Below the pieces are notes generated by a model. The model had not been told where the DNA came from, ran no database searches, and worked only from the letters and a program-made list of their open reading frames with translations. Below, piece by piece: positions 38,170 through 46,982 of a DNA stretch of 64,000 nt (position 1 is the first letter of the stretch; every line of letters begins with the position of its first letter). The DNA lies in the NCBI RefSeq assembly GCF_040530035.1, contig NZ_JBEWCD010000001.1, forward strand, positions 1,860,001-1,924,000, given 5' to 3'. The position numbers and the translations under genes were made by a program. The DNA is from Roseibium sp. HPY-6 (GTDB taxonomy: Bacteria > Pseudomonadota > Alphaproteobacteria > Rhizobiales > Stappiaceae).

Positions 38170-38880
38170 ATGACAAGCACCGATATCGACGAAAACAGGC
38201 TTCAAGACATCAATGCTTTTGAAGGGTCGCTCGCGCACAGGGTCTATCTGGCGCTTCAGGACGCAATCCTGTCGCTGAAGTTCCTGCCCGGGCAGGTGAT
38301 CCGAAAGGGACCCGTCTGCGAAAGGCTGGGAGTTTCCAGGTCCCCGGTTGCAGAGGCTATCACCCGCCTTGCCAATGAGGGTCTTGTCGATGTGATCCCG
38401 CAGTCCGGAACCCGGATCGCCCACTTGTCGATGGAAGACATTCGCGAAGGAACATTCTTGCGCCAGGCACTTGAACTTGCAAGCGTTGCCAAGGTTGCCG
38501 AAGACCGGACGGAAGATCAGTTCGCCCAGATAAACCGGAATATGAGGCTTCAGGACCTGCTCGTGGAAGACAGCGATTTTCCCGGCTTTTACCAGGCAGA
38601 CGAGGAATTCCACGCGCTCTTGATGGCGTTTACCGGATACCCCAGGCTCAAGACGGTCGCGCGCATGGTATCGCTCCAGGTGACCCGCGCCCGCATGCTG
38701 CTCCTGCCGACACCAGGCCGTGCCACGGAGACACTGGACGAACACCGGGCCGTGGTTGATGCCATCCGCATGAAAGATCCTGACGCTGCGCAGCGCGCCA
38801 TGCGCCACCACCTTGGCCAACTGATGCCCCGCATCGAGGCACTCGCGGAAACACGCCCCGAGCTTTTCCAATCCCGATGA
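38170..38880 (+). CDS. GntR-family regulator, FCD type, of L-fucose catabolism
   Basis: A 236-residue regulator with a GntR winged helix (residues about 20-85, GPVCERLGVSRSPVAEAITRL) and an all-helical FCD effector domain carrying DEEFHALLM and the metal-ligand histidine region AMRHHLGQLM. FCD proteins bind sugar acids or other carboxylates. It is the first gene of the plus-strand unit with the fucose dehydrogenase (ATGA overlap), and divergent from the dehydratase. The palindrome 15 bases upstream is its likely operator. L-fuconate or 2-keto-3-deoxy-L-fuconate is a reasonable inducer, by inference. Confidence 0.9.
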   Translation: MTSTDIDENRLQDINAFEGSLAHRVYLALQDAILSLKFLPGQVIRKGPVCERLGVSRSPVAEAITRLANEGLVDVIPQSGTRIAHLSMEDIREGTFLRQALELASVAKVAEDRTEDQFAQINRNMRLQDLLVEDSDFPGFYQADEEFHALLMAFTGYPRLKTVARMVSLQVTRARMLLLPTPGRATETLDEHRAVVDAIRMKDPDAAQRAMRHHLGQLMPRIEALAETRPELFQSR

Positions 38881-39947
38881 AACAGGAACCAGACATGAAG
38901 GTCACCGAAACCATCCTCTTGAACTCGCGAACGAAGCGACCCGTTCCCCTGACCCGTATGGGCTTCGGCGGCGCGCCACTCGGAAACCTTTATCGCAAGG
39001 TTTCCGAAGAGGACGCTCAGGCGGCACTTCAGGCGGCTTTTGATGCGGGTATCCGGTATTTCGACACGGCCCCGCAATATGGACTTGGGGTGTCGGAAGA
39101 AAGGTTCGGCGTGGCACTGAAACGGTTCGGCAGAGCGAACGTTCAATTGTCGACAAAGATTGGCCGTCTGCTTCTGGATTGCGCCCCGGAAGACGTCACC
39201 CCGGAAGCATTTGTCGATGTCCCGCAAAAGCGTATCGTCTTCGACTACACCTATGACGGCGTCATGCGGAGTTACGAAGCCAGCCGGAAACGCATGGAGG
39301 TCTCCAACGCCGACATTCTTCTGGTGCACGATGTCTGTGTTTTCTCCCAAGGTTCGCAGGAAGCAAGCGATGCCAAGGTCAGGGAACTCTTTGACGGAGG
39401 CGGGTATCGCGCTTTGAACGAACTGAAAGAGGCCGGAGACGTCGCTGCAATCGGAGCTGGCGTCAACGAATGGCAGGTTTGCGAAAAACTGCTCGGGCTG
39501 GGTGACTTCGACGGCTTTCTGCTTGCCGGCCGTTACACGCTGCTCGAACAGGAGGCACTCGAGAGTTTCCTTCCTCTGTGCGAGCAGCGCGACGTCGGCA
39601 TCATCTTGGGAGGTCCCTACAATTCCGGCATATTGGCAACCGGCCCGGTCCCCGGCGCGAAATACAACTACACCGATGCACCGCCTGACGTCCTGGAGCG
39701 CGTTGGCAAGATTGAAGCTGTCTGCAAAGCTCACGACACGCCGCTGATCGCTGCCGCGCTGCAATTTGTCCTGGGCCATCCAAGCGTCAAGACCGTCATT
39801 CCCGGTGCGGTCAATGCGCGCGAGGTGAGCGCCAACGTCGAGGTTCTGGAAACGCCGATACCGGCAGCACTCTGGTCCGACCTTCGCGGTGAAGGGCTTA
39901 TCCGTCCTGATGCGCCACTGCCTTCAGAGACCAGCCATGCTGCGTGA
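38877..39947 (+). CDS. Aldo/keto reductase: probable L-fucose dehydrogenase
   Basis: A 356-residue aldo/keto reductase of the pyridoxal 4-dehydrogenase/D-threo-aldose 1-dehydrogenase subgroup. The N-terminal strand PLTRMGFGGAPLGNLY and the catalytic D and Y of RYFDTAPQYGLGVSEERFG are visible. The start ATG overlaps the GntR stop (ATGA); an ATG six codons on (MKVTET) is the alternative. Members of this subgroup oxidise L-fucose to L-fucono-1,5-lactone with NAD(P). The neighbours FucU (anomer interconversion) and a lactonase act directly before and after this step. Confidence 0.87.
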   Translation: MKQEPDMKVTETILLNSRTKRPVPLTRMGFGGAPLGNLYRKVSEEDAQAALQAAFDAGIRYFDTAPQYGLGVSEERFGVALKRFGRANVQLSTKIGRLLLDCAPEDVTPEAFVDVPQKRIVFDYTYDGVMRSYEASRKRMEVSNADILLVHDVCVFSQGSQEASDAKVRELFDGGGYRALNELKEAGDVAAIGAGVNEWQVCEKLLGLGDFDGFLLAGRYTLLEQEALESFLPLCEQRDVGIILGGPYNSGILATGPVPGAKYNYTDAPPDVLERVGKIEAVCKAHDTPLIAAALQFVLGHPSVKTVIPGAVNAREVSANVEVLETPIPAALWSDLRGEGLIRPDAPLPSETSHAA

Positions 39948-40365
39948 CATCGACCCGATTCTGTCGCCTGAGCTCCTCTATGCCCTGCGCGCCATGGGTC
40001 ATGGCGACGAGATCGTCATCTCTGACGCCAATTTTCCCGGAGAAGGCCTGGGACCGGACTGCATCCGGGCCGATGGCTCGACGGCAAGCGAGATGCTGGA
40101 AGCAATCCTCTCCGTCATGCCACTGGACAGCTTCGTCCCGGACCCTGCGCTCACCATGCAGGTTGTCGGAGATCCGGACGCCGTACCGGATGCCGTTGCC
40201 GACTTTCAGAACATCATCAACGCAACCGCGGACAATCCTGCCGAAATCCAGACCCTGGAACGGTTTGCCTTCTATGAGCGCGCGGCGAAGGCATTTGCCG
40301 TCGTGCAAACGGGAGAGCGGCGATTATACGGCAACATCATTCTGAAAAAAGGCGTGATCGGATGA
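39937..40365 (+). CDS. fucU: RbsD/FucU-family L-fucose mutarotase
   Basis: A 142-residue member of the RbsD/FucU family: MLRDIDPILSPELLYALRAMGHGDEIVI has the conserved histidine and aspartate of the sugar site, and the C-terminus ends with the family word LYGNIILKKGVIG. It interconverts the alpha and beta anomers of L-fucose, supplying the form used by the dehydrogenase. I start at 39937, which overlaps the dehydrogenase gene by 11 bases; an earlier in-frame start would extend it needlessly into that gene. This gene is the strongest pointer to fucose for the whole cluster. Confidence 0.9.
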   Translation: MLRDIDPILSPELLYALRAMGHGDEIVISDANFPGEGLGPDCIRADGSTASEMLEAILSVMPLDSFVPDPALTMQVVGDPDAVPDAVADFQNIINATADNPAEIQTLERFAFYERAAKAFAVVQTGERRLYGNIILKKGVIG

Positions 40366-41192
40366 CACGGATCGATGCGCATCAGCATTTCTGGGATCTC
40401 GAACGCGGCGACTACGGCTGGCTGACCCCGGATCTCAAGCCGATCTACCGGAACTTTCTGTCCAATGACCTTGCTCCGCATCTCAGCGAACACGGCATAA
40501 CCGGCACGATCCTGGTACAAGCAGCCCCTACGCTCGCCGAAACGCGGTTCATGCTCAAGATTGCCGAAAACACGCCTTCGGTTAAAGGGGTTGTCGGCTG
40601 GGTTGACTTTGAACGGCCGGACGCGCCGGAAACGATTGCAGAGCTTGCCTCACATCCGGCCATGGTTGGCCTGCGGCCGATGATCCAGGATATTGCAGAT
40701 GATGACTGGATGCTGCGCGACGACCTTACACCGGCCTTCGAAGCCTTGATCGACAACCTGTTGACGTTCGATGCCCTCACCTTGCCCCAGCATCTGGACA
40801 ACCTGGTCACGCTGATCGGCCGGCACCCCGACATGTGCGTCGTGATCGATCACGGCTCCAAGCCGCTTATCCGGGAAGGCCGCATTGACGCCTGGGCCGC
40901 CGACATGGCGATCCTGGCGAAAGACAGCAACGCATTCTGCAAACTTTCAGGGCTTGTCACCGAGGCTCGTGCCGATTGGACAGTGGATCATCTCCGTCCT
41001 TACGTGGATCATCTTCTGGCAACCTTCGGCCCAAACCGGCTCATTTGGGGAAGCGACTGGCCGGTCTGCCTTTTGGCGAGCAGCTACGAACGCTGGGTCG
41101 AAACGACCGAGCTGCTTCTGGACGAACTCAGCGCTGAGGAGAAAAACGCCGTGCTTGGCCTGAATGCCCTGCGTGCCTATGGGCTGAGCTGA
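40362..41192 (+). CDS. Amidohydrolase-family L-fuconolactonase
   Basis: A 276-residue metal-dependent hydrolase of the COG3618 group. The first metal site is RIDAHQHFWD and later ligands lie in VVIDHGSKP and in the terminal IWGSDWPV aspartate motif. COG3618 members with this HQHFW start hydrolyse L-fucono- or L-rhamnono-lactone to the sugar acid. The gene overlaps fucU by four bases (ATGA) and is the last of the plus-strand operon. Its product would feed the UxaA-type dehydratase encoded on the other strand. Confidence 0.88.
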   Translation: MTRIDAHQHFWDLERGDYGWLTPDLKPIYRNFLSNDLAPHLSEHGITGTILVQAAPTLAETRFMLKIAENTPSVKGVVGWVDFERPDAPETIAELASHPAMVGLRPMIQDIADDDWMLRDDLTPAFEALIDNLLTFDALTLPQHLDNLVTLIGRHPDMCVVIDHGSKPLIREGRIDAWAADMAILAKDSNAFCKLSGLVTEARADWTVDHLRPYVDHLLATFGPNRLIWGSDWPVCLLASSYERWVETTELLLDELSAEEKNAVLGLNALRAYGLS

Positions 41193-41265
41193 TCACTGGC
41201 TCCAAACGCACGTCAATACGCAGAGCATCAGGTGAGCGCTTTGGTCGATGATCTTTGCGCTGCCT

Positions 41266-41487
41266 TCAAATATCGCCTTCAGCGGAATCTGACGCGCTGT
41301 CACTTGTTGAGGAGTGCGTCGACCATCGCGCGGCTGTTGTGTGCGGGTCTTTCTGCTGCCCTGGTTTCCTGTTGGCATCTTCTGTTTTCGACTGCGATGC
41401 CGTGTGCTGGCCGAGACGCCCGGTGGAGCGTTCAAGCGGCGTGATACGGGTTGCAAGGAACATGGATTGAGCGAACAAATCTAGCAT
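41266..41487 (-). CDS. Possible small hypothetical protein
   Basis: This 73-codon frame begins with an ATG that has a near-perfect AGGAGGT ribosome site eight bases upstream, and it is divergent from the LysR gene at 41582. The N-terminus (MLDLFAQSMFLATRITPLER) is mildly hydrophobic and the rest is hydrophilic and Ser/Thr-rich. I recognise no family. It lies in a 389-base stretch (41193-41581) that otherwise holds only the inverted repeat before the LysR gene. The ribosome site is the main argument; composition does not help. Confidence 0.35.
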   Translation of the reverse strand: MLDLFAQSMFLATRITPLERSTGRLGQHTASQSKTEDANRKPGQQKDPHTTAARWSTHSSTSDSASDSAEGDI

Positions 41488-41527
41488 TGCCTGGACCTCC
41501 TGAAGCAACCCTAGATCCGCAATCATT

Positions 41528-41560
41528 ATCACAGAAACGAATTATATTGCTTACTGTGAT
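41528..41560. promoter_or_regulatory. Inverted repeat upstream of a LysR gene
   Basis: ATCACAG (41528-41534) and CTGTGAT (41554-41560) form a 7-bp inverted repeat spaced by 19 AT-rich bases, 22 bases before the LysR start. It lies between that gene and the small divergent frame at 41266-41487. The position fits an autoregulatory LysR site. Confidence 0.45.
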
Positions 41561-41581
41561 GAGATCTGGAAATGATAAGCC

Positions 41582-42454
41582 ATGAAGCGTGATCTCGAAA
41601 TGGACCTGCTCCGATCATTCGTTGCTGTTGCCGCGCACCGTAACTTTACGCGCGCCGCGGAGGCTGTCGGGAGAACCCAATCGGCGGTCAGCCTGCAAAT
41701 CAAGCGACTTGAAGAGATTGTCGAAAAACGCCTTTTCGAGCGCACGCGTCAGTCTGTCTCCATCACCCAAACAGGAGAGGCCCTGCTGGTTTATGCCAAC
41801 CGCATTCTGGCGGCAAACGACGCGGCACTGTCTCACCTTCAGCGTCCTGAAGTCGAAGGGCTGGTCAGGATCGGTGCGCCCGATGACTACGCGACTTTCA
41901 TGATCCCGCCTCTCCTATCCGCGCTTTCCAGGGAACACCCCCGATTGCAGTTCGAGGTTACGTGCGACAACGCCTGCGATCTGCTGCCGCAACTCAAGCA
42001 GGGTCAGCTTGATCTGGTCGTCGCCACTCACCGTCCCGACGCAGTTGCGGGTCAGATCGCAAGGTATGAACCCCTGCATTGGGTTGCCTCGCCCGATTTC
42101 ACAGATGATCCCGAGGAACCGCTGTCGCTGGTGTTGTTTCCCGTTGGATGCGTTTGCAGAGAGATTGCCCTTGATGCGTTGAAGCGCATCGACCGGTCCT
42201 GGCGCGTTACCTATTCAACCCGCAGCATCGGCCTGATGGAAAAGGCGTTGCAGGACGGATCGGCGGTATCCGCGATGGAGGCTTCGGTCATACCGTCCGG
42301 CCTCAGGATCGTGGAACGAGCGGCCGGTTTACCGCCGCTCCCGGAGGTTGTCATTTCCGTGCACCAATCCAACACGGCCGAAGCGCATGTTTCGCTCGCA
42401 GCGGATTTTCTTCTTAAAAAGCTGGGACAGAAAGAAACGCAAGCCGTTTCCTGA
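41582..42454 (+). CDS. LysR-family transcriptional regulator
   Basis: A 290-residue LysR regulator. The helix-turn-helix reads NFTRAAEAVGRTQSAVSLQIKRLEE at residues about 19-43, and a periplasmic-binding-like effector domain (VRIGAPDDYATFMIPPLLSAL) follows. It stands alone after the fucose operon and faces the mdeB-like gene convergently across about 240 bases without a gene. The targets are not evident; the small frame on the opposite side of its inverted repeat is one candidate. Confidence 0.9.
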   Translation: MKRDLEMDLLRSFVAVAAHRNFTRAAEAVGRTQSAVSLQIKRLEEIVEKRLFERTRQSVSITQTGEALLVYANRILAANDAALSHLQRPEVEGLVRIGAPDDYATFMIPPLLSALSREHPRLQFEVTCDNACDLLPQLKQGQLDLVVATHRPDAVAGQIARYEPLHWVASPDFTDDPEEPLSLVLFPVGCVCREIALDALKRIDRSWRVTYSTRSIGLMEKALQDGSAVSAMEASVIPSGLRIVERAAGLPPLPEVVISVHQSNTAEAHVSLAADFLLKKLGQKETQAVS

Positions 42455-42690
42455 CGGAGCGTGCCGGTTCCCTAACGCCCGTGCAACAATTTGCTCCGCT
42501 GGCGACACGGCATGAAAGCCCAAGAACGACAATCAGTGTCGACGCCAGCGCGGCGCGTTGCGAACGAGCTTGTGGCGCACGCGTTCAAAACACACCGGTG
42601 GGTGCCGACCGTGCCCGGGACATGCGAGATCTGGCCTGTTCGCCTAACGAAGTGACTGCCCGGTTGGATAGGCCGATACCTTGGGCAGGT

Positions 42691-45063
42691 TTAGTCCTGC
42701 ACCAGTTGGATGTGCCTTCCCGGGGTAAGGCCGTTGACCTTGTCGACAATCGACTCCGCATCGATGCCGAAGTGACGATAAAGGTCTCCAATCGTTCCGG
42801 TCTGTCCGAAATGTTCTACGCCCATTGGGATCGTGCGATGCCCGGCGACACTGCCCAGCCAGGCAAGCGTGGCCGGATGGCCGTCAATGACAGTGATCAG
42901 TTGGCAGTGAGCAGGCAGATCGGCCAATAGTCGCTCGGCATGCGACAACGCCAGTGTGTTACCGCGCGCACGTGCTCTTTGCGCTGCGGTCCAGCCGGCA
43001 TTCAGGCGATCGGCGGACGTGACCGCGAGCACCCCGATATCGCGCCGGTTTCCGGCGAGGTGCCCCGCGGCGCGGATCGCTTCCGGGGCAACGACACCCT
43101 GATAGGCAATGACGACCTCACAATTGGGACCGGGTTTGCGCAGCCAGTAGGCCCCGTCAATCGCGCCTTGCCGGAAATCGTCGTCGGCGCGCTTGACGGG
43201 TTGCTCGATCGAGTTGGTGGACAAACGCAGGTAAACCGACCCGCCGGTCTCGTCGCGGAGCCAGGTTCGCTCGTCCGGGTCCCCTTCCCCATCACGCTGG
43301 AGATAGTCGAAGGCCCACTCCATGATGACGGCAAGTTCATCGGCGAAGGCGGGCTCGAAGGCAGCAAGCCCATCCTGGCTCATGCCGATCAGCGGTGTGC
43401 CGATGGACTGGTGCGCGCCGCCCTCCGGCGCGAGCGTCGCACCAGAGGGCGTTCCGACAATCATGAAACGTGCATCCTGGTAACAGGCATAATTCAGGGC
43501 ATCGAGGCCTCGGCACACAAACGGGTCATAGACTGTCCCGATCGGGATCAGGCGCTCGCCGAACAGCGTGTGCGAAAGGCCCGCGGCCCCCAGCAGCAGA
43601 AACAAGTTCATCTCCGCGATACCGAGTTCGATATGCTGCCCGTCCGGCGTGAATTCCCACTTTGCCGTGGATGGAATGCGATGTTCGATAAACGCGTCCG
43701 ACAGGGCATGGCGGGCGAACAGTTTGCGCCGGTTGACCCAGGGGCCGAGATTGGTGGTTCCGGTCACGTCCGGCGACGTCGTAACGATCCGCTCCGCAAG
43801 TTTGCTATCACCTTTTGACAGATCGTCGAGCACCTTGCCAAAGGCCATCTGGGTCGAGAGGTCCCGATCTGATTGCAGTTCGATCGCCGGAACGTCAATC
43901 GGCTTGTCGGAGTAGCGCCGGGTGCCTCTGGAGAAAAAGGGCACCGTTCCCAGAAATGTCCTGAGCGCTTCAACATCTGCAACTGTCGCAAACGGCTCCC
44001 ACTCTTGACCTTCTGCGACACCCATATGCTCCTGCCATGCAGCCATCTGGGACTTGTTCATCAGGCCGCCGTGATTGTCCTTGTGCCCGGCTATCGGTGT
44101 TCCCCATCCCTTGATAGTGTAGGCAAGGAAACAGGTCGGGCGGTCATGATCGATCGAGGCAAAGACGTCGCGCATCGTCTCGGTGCAATTGCCCCCCAGA
44201 TTTTCCATGAGTTCGGCCAGCTCGGCGTCGCTGCGCCGGTCGATGAGCGCCGTCACATCGCCCTGATCGCCAAGATCATCCATCAGGCGCTGGCGCCAGA
44301 CCTTGCCCCCCATGAACGTCAACGCGGCATAGTCCTGGTTGGAACACTTATCGATCCAGCGCCGCAGATTGTCGCCGCCCGGTTCTTCAAAGGCGGCGCG
44401 TTGAAGCGCGCCATACTTCACGCGGACAACATCCCAGCCGAAGGCGTCGAATATCTTTTCGACCCGGTCGAACAGCCCCTCGCGCACGATTCCATCCAGC
44501 GATTGCCGATTGTAGTCAATGATCCACCAGCAGTTTCGAAGATCGTTTTTCCACCCCTCCTGCAAAGCCTCATAGACATTGCCTTCATCGAGCTCGGCAT
44601 CTCCGACCAGCGCAATCATGCGTCCGAGCGGCCGGTCCAGCGCCCAGTGTTTGGCGTTGATGTAGTCTTGCACCAAAGACGCGAATGATGTGATCGCAAC
44701 TCCGAGGCCAACCGAGCCGGTGGAAAAATCAACGTCGTCGATATCCTTGGTCCTCGACGGGTAGGATTGCACACCTCCAAAGCCTCTGAAATTTTCCATG
44801 TTCTCCCGCGTCTGGTTGCCCATCAGGTATTGGATCGCATGGAAAATAGGTGAAGCGTGCGGTTTCACCGCGACACGGTCTTCGGGCCTGAGTGCGGAAA
44901 AATAGAGCGCCGTCATGATCGAAACCATCGAGGCGGAACTCGCCTGATGTCCGCCAACCTTGATCCTGTCGACTTTCGGCCGGATGTGATTGGCGTGATG
45001 GATCATCCAGTGCGACAGCCACAGCAGTCTTTTTTCGATCGTCTTGAGGTGCTCGGTGCTCAT
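42691..45063 (-). CDS. mdeB: Homodimeric E1 2-oxoacid dehydrogenase/transketolase-like protein (MdeB-like)
   Basis: A 790-residue thiamine-diphosphate enzyme of the AceE type. The N-terminal domain has GGHQASSASMVSIMTALYFSA and the cofactor motif GDAELDEGNVYEALQEGWKND; the second half carries the pyrimidine-domain word LGIAEMNLFLLLGAAG. It is shorter than AceE (about 885 residues). In Pseudomonas putida the mde locus pairs an AceE-like MdeB with methionine gamma-lyase MdeA, and MdeB is thought to process the 2-oxobutyrate formed. Here the lyase gene is 600 bases away behind an Lrp gene. General annotation pipelines would call it transketolase; the mde context favours a 2-oxoacid dehydrogenase E1. 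Confidence 0.8.
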   Translation of the reverse strand: MSTEHLKTIEKRLLWLSHWMIHHANHIRPKVDRIKVGGHQASSASMVSIMTALYFSALRPEDRVAVKPHASPIFHAIQYLMGNQTRENMENFRGFGGVQSYPSRTKDIDDVDFSTGSVGLGVAITSFASLVQDYINAKHWALDRPLGRMIALVGDAELDEGNVYEALQEGWKNDLRNCWWIIDYNRQSLDGIVREGLFDRVEKIFDAFGWDVVRVKYGALQRAAFEEPGGDNLRRWIDKCSNQDYAALTFMGGKVWRQRLMDDLGDQGDVTALIDRRSDAELAELMENLGGNCTETMRDVFASIDHDRPTCFLAYTIKGWGTPIAGHKDNHGGLMNKSQMAAWQEHMGVAEGQEWEPFATVADVEALRTFLGTVPFFSRGTRRYSDKPIDVPAIELQSDRDLSTQMAFGKVLDDLSKGDSKLAERIVTTSPDVTGTTNLGPWVNRRKLFARHALSDAFIEHRIPSTAKWEFTPDGQHIELGIAEMNLFLLLGAAGLSHTLFGERLIPIGTVYDPFVCRGLDALNYACYQDARFMIVGTPSGATLAPEGGAHQSIGTPLIGMSQDGLAAFEPAFADELAVIMEWAFDYLQRDGEGDPDERTWLRDETGGSVYLRLSTNSIEQPVKRADDDFRQGAIDGAYWLRKPGPNCEVVIAYQGVVAPEAIRAAGHLAGNRRDIGVLAVTSADRLNAGWTAAQRARARGNTLALSHAERLLADLPAHCQLITVIDGHPATLAWLGSVAGHRTIPMGVEHFGQTGTIGDLYRHFGIDAESIVDKVNGLTPGRHIQLVQD

Positions 45064-45089
45064 TGCGAAGATCCTGTTGGTTCGATGTT

Positions 45090-45160
45090 CTCCAACAATT
45101 TAGTGAGCCGGTCGGATGGATTTCTTGCTATTTCCTACCCACATTGGCTAAATGTTGGAG
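45090..45160. promoter_or_regulatory. Long inverted repeat between mdeB-like gene and Lrp gene
   Basis: CTCCAACAATTTAG (45090-45103) is repeated in inverted orientation as CTAAATGTTGGAG (45148-45160), with one base of slippage. The two arms flank 44 bases in the divergent spacer. TTGGCT (45144) and TATAAA (45169) make a possible promoter for the Lrp gene, which would leave a very short leader before its GTG. Paired sites of this kind fit an Lrp octamer that wraps DNA. Confidence 0.55.
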
Positions 45161-45185
45161 TTTTTCACTATAAAGCGCTAGAATC

Positions 45186-45656
45186 GTGCCTTCCTTCACC
45201 ACCATCGATACATTTGATATTCAGATCCTGCGCGAACTCCAGCAGGATGGACGCATTTCGTTGCAGGAACTCTCCGAACGTGTCGGTCTCAGCGCGACAC
45301 CCGTCGCACGGCGCTTGAGGCACCTGGAGGAAAAACAGATCATCACAGGCTATTGCGCCCTGATCGATGAGGTCGCGCTCGGCTTCGAAGTCTCCGTCTT
45401 CGTATCGGTTCAACTCGACAAACAGGTAGACGTGACGCTGGATCAGTTCGAAGAGGCCATCCAGACCTTCCCGGAAGTCGTCGATTGCTGGCTGATGACC
45501 GGCAACCGCGATTATCTGCTGCGTGTGGCGACCACGGGTCTGGCCGCATTTGAGACGTTTCTCACCGGCAAGCTCACCAAGGTGCCCGGCGTTGCCAATA
45601 TCGAAAGCTCAATTCCGCTGCGCCGCGTCAAATCGGGTATCGCACGGACGCCCTAG
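45186..45656 (+). CDS. Lrp/AsnC-family regulator (first of two)
   Basis: A 156-residue Lrp-type regulator: an N-terminal helix-turn-helix (ISLQELSERVGLSATPVARRLRHLEE) and a C-terminal RAM domain with VDCWLMTGNRDYLLRVA. The start is a GTG with no obvious ribosome site. It is divergent from the mdeB-like gene and convergent with the methionine gamma-lyase gene (13 bases apart). In Pseudomonas putida an Lrp-type protein (MdeR) activates mdeAB, so it is the first candidate for that role here. Methionine or 2-oxobutyrate would be the expected effector. Confidence 0.9.
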   Translation: MPSFTTIDTFDIQILRELQQDGRISLQELSERVGLSATPVARRLRHLEEKQIITGYCALIDEVALGFEVSVFVSVQLDKQVDVTLDQFEEAIQTFPEVVDCWLMTGNRDYLLRVATTGLAAFETFLTGKLTKVPGVANIESSIPLRRVKSGIARTP

Positions 45657-45669
45657 CAGTCCCACTCCC

Positions 45670-46872
45670 TCATGCTGCCACGTGGACCGGATGCTGCGGC
45701 AATGCCTGGCTCAGATCCTCCAGAATATCGTCAAGATCTTCCAATCCAACTGAAAGCCGCACAAGCCCGTCGCTGATCCCGTGCGCTGCCCGTTCTTCAG
45801 GCGTATAGGTGGAATGGGTCATAGACGCCGGATGCTGAATGAGCGTCTCAGCATCTCCCAATGAAACCGCTCTCTGGATCATATTCAAAGCGTTCATCAT
45901 TTCTGTTCCGGCACGCAGACCCCCCTTTAGCTCAAACGCAATCATGCCGCCTGGCTGGCGCATCTGCCGCTTTGCCAGACCATGCTGTTCAAAGCTTTGC
46001 AGACCCGGAAAATACACGTTGGAAACGGCAGGATGCGCCTCCAACCAGCCCGCGACTTTCAAAGCCGTTGTGCAGTGACGGTCCATACGCAGGGCCAAGG
46101 TCTTCAGGCCGCGGAGGATCAGAAGGGCGTTCAGGGGCGCCATGACGGCTCCGGTCATGTCTTTCATGCCAATAAGCCGGATTTCGCTGACCATTTCTGC
46201 GCTGCCGGTCACGAGTCCGGCGACCACGTCGCCGTGACCGCCAAGATACTTGGTCGCAGAATGAAGGACGAGGTCCGCACCCAATTCGATGGGCCGTGTC
46301 AGGTAAGGTGTTGCATAAGTGTTGTCGACGACAACCGTAGCACCGGCTTGATGCGCGATTTCGGAAACCCGTGCGATATCCACCAACCGCATATTCGGGT
46401 TCGCCGGGGTCTCGAAGTAAACAACGCGCGTCCTGCCGGAAATAGCGGAAGCGAGATTTTCAGGGTCCGTCATATCCACATGCGAAACAGTCACGCCGAA
46501 TTTCGCCAGGCCATGACGCATGAACGAGAACGTGCAGCCATAGAGCGTTTCGTCGACGATGATTTCATCGCCGGGACTGACCAGTGTCCAGAGCGTTGCG
46601 GTAATGGCTCCCATTCCGGATGCCAGCGCGAGACCCGCTTCTGCCCCTTCCAGTTCCGCAATGCGTTTTTCAAGGAGGTCCAGTGTCGGATTTGAAATCC
46701 GGCTGTAGATGTGCCCCGTACGCTCACCCGCAAACATCTCGCCGCCGGCCTCGGCAGTTTCAAAGACAAAGGTCGATGTCAAATGCAGCGGCGGTGTCAG
46801 GGCTCCCTCATTTTCGTGAGGTCGATAGGCGTGATGGATGGCGCGGCTTGCAAAACCCTTGACTTGGCTCAT
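45670..46872 (-). CDS. mdeA: Methionine gamma-lyase
   Basis: A 400-residue PLP enzyme of the Cys/Met metabolism family. The PLP lysine is K208 (HSATKYLGGHGD). C113 in LYGCTFSFMRHGLAKFGV corresponds to the cysteine that marks true methionine gamma-lyases (Cys116 in Pseudomonas putida), whereas cystathionine lyases have other residues there. It cleaves L-methionine to methanethiol, 2-oxobutyrate and ammonia in the cytoplasm. It lies between two Lrp genes, and the E1-type oxidase for the keto acid is encoded beyond the first. Methanethiol production would link the strain to marine organic sulfur turnover. Confidence 0.93.
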   Translation of the reverse strand: MSQVKGFASRAIHHAYRPHENEGALTPPLHLTSTFVFETAEAGGEMFAGERTGHIYSRISNPTLDLLEKRIAELEGAEAGLALASGMGAITATLWTLVSPGDEIIVDETLYGCTFSFMRHGLAKFGVTVSHVDMTDPENLASAISGRTRVVYFETPANPNMRLVDIARVSEIAHQAGATVVVDNTYATPYLTRPIELGADLVLHSATKYLGGHGDVVAGLVTGSAEMVSEIRLIGMKDMTGAVMAPLNALLILRGLKTLALRMDRHCTTALKVAGWLEAHPAVSNVYFPGLQSFEQHGLAKRQMRQPGGMIAFELKGGLRAGTEMMNALNMIQRAVSLGDAETLIQHPASMTHSTYTPEERAAHGISDGLVRLSVGLEDLDDILEDLSQALPQHPVHVAA

Positions 46873-46944
46873 GACAGTCTCCTTCAGCTATGTGGGCAAT
46901 TTACTGCATAGAGAGGGGCTATTGATTTCAAAAACTGTCAGGTT

Positions 46945-46958
46945 TAATCTTCAGATTA
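46945..46958. promoter_or_regulatory. Small palindrome between mdeA-like gene and second Lrp gene
   Basis: TAATCT-TC-AGATTA is a 6-bp-arm inverted repeat located 24 bases before the second Lrp gene and 72 bases upstream of the divergent methionine gamma-lyase start. It could bind one of the two Lrp proteins. The surrounding 110 bases are AT-rich and must carry both promoters. Confidence 0.45.
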
Positions 46959-46982
46959 GTAGATTCTGCCAATGTTGCCCAG

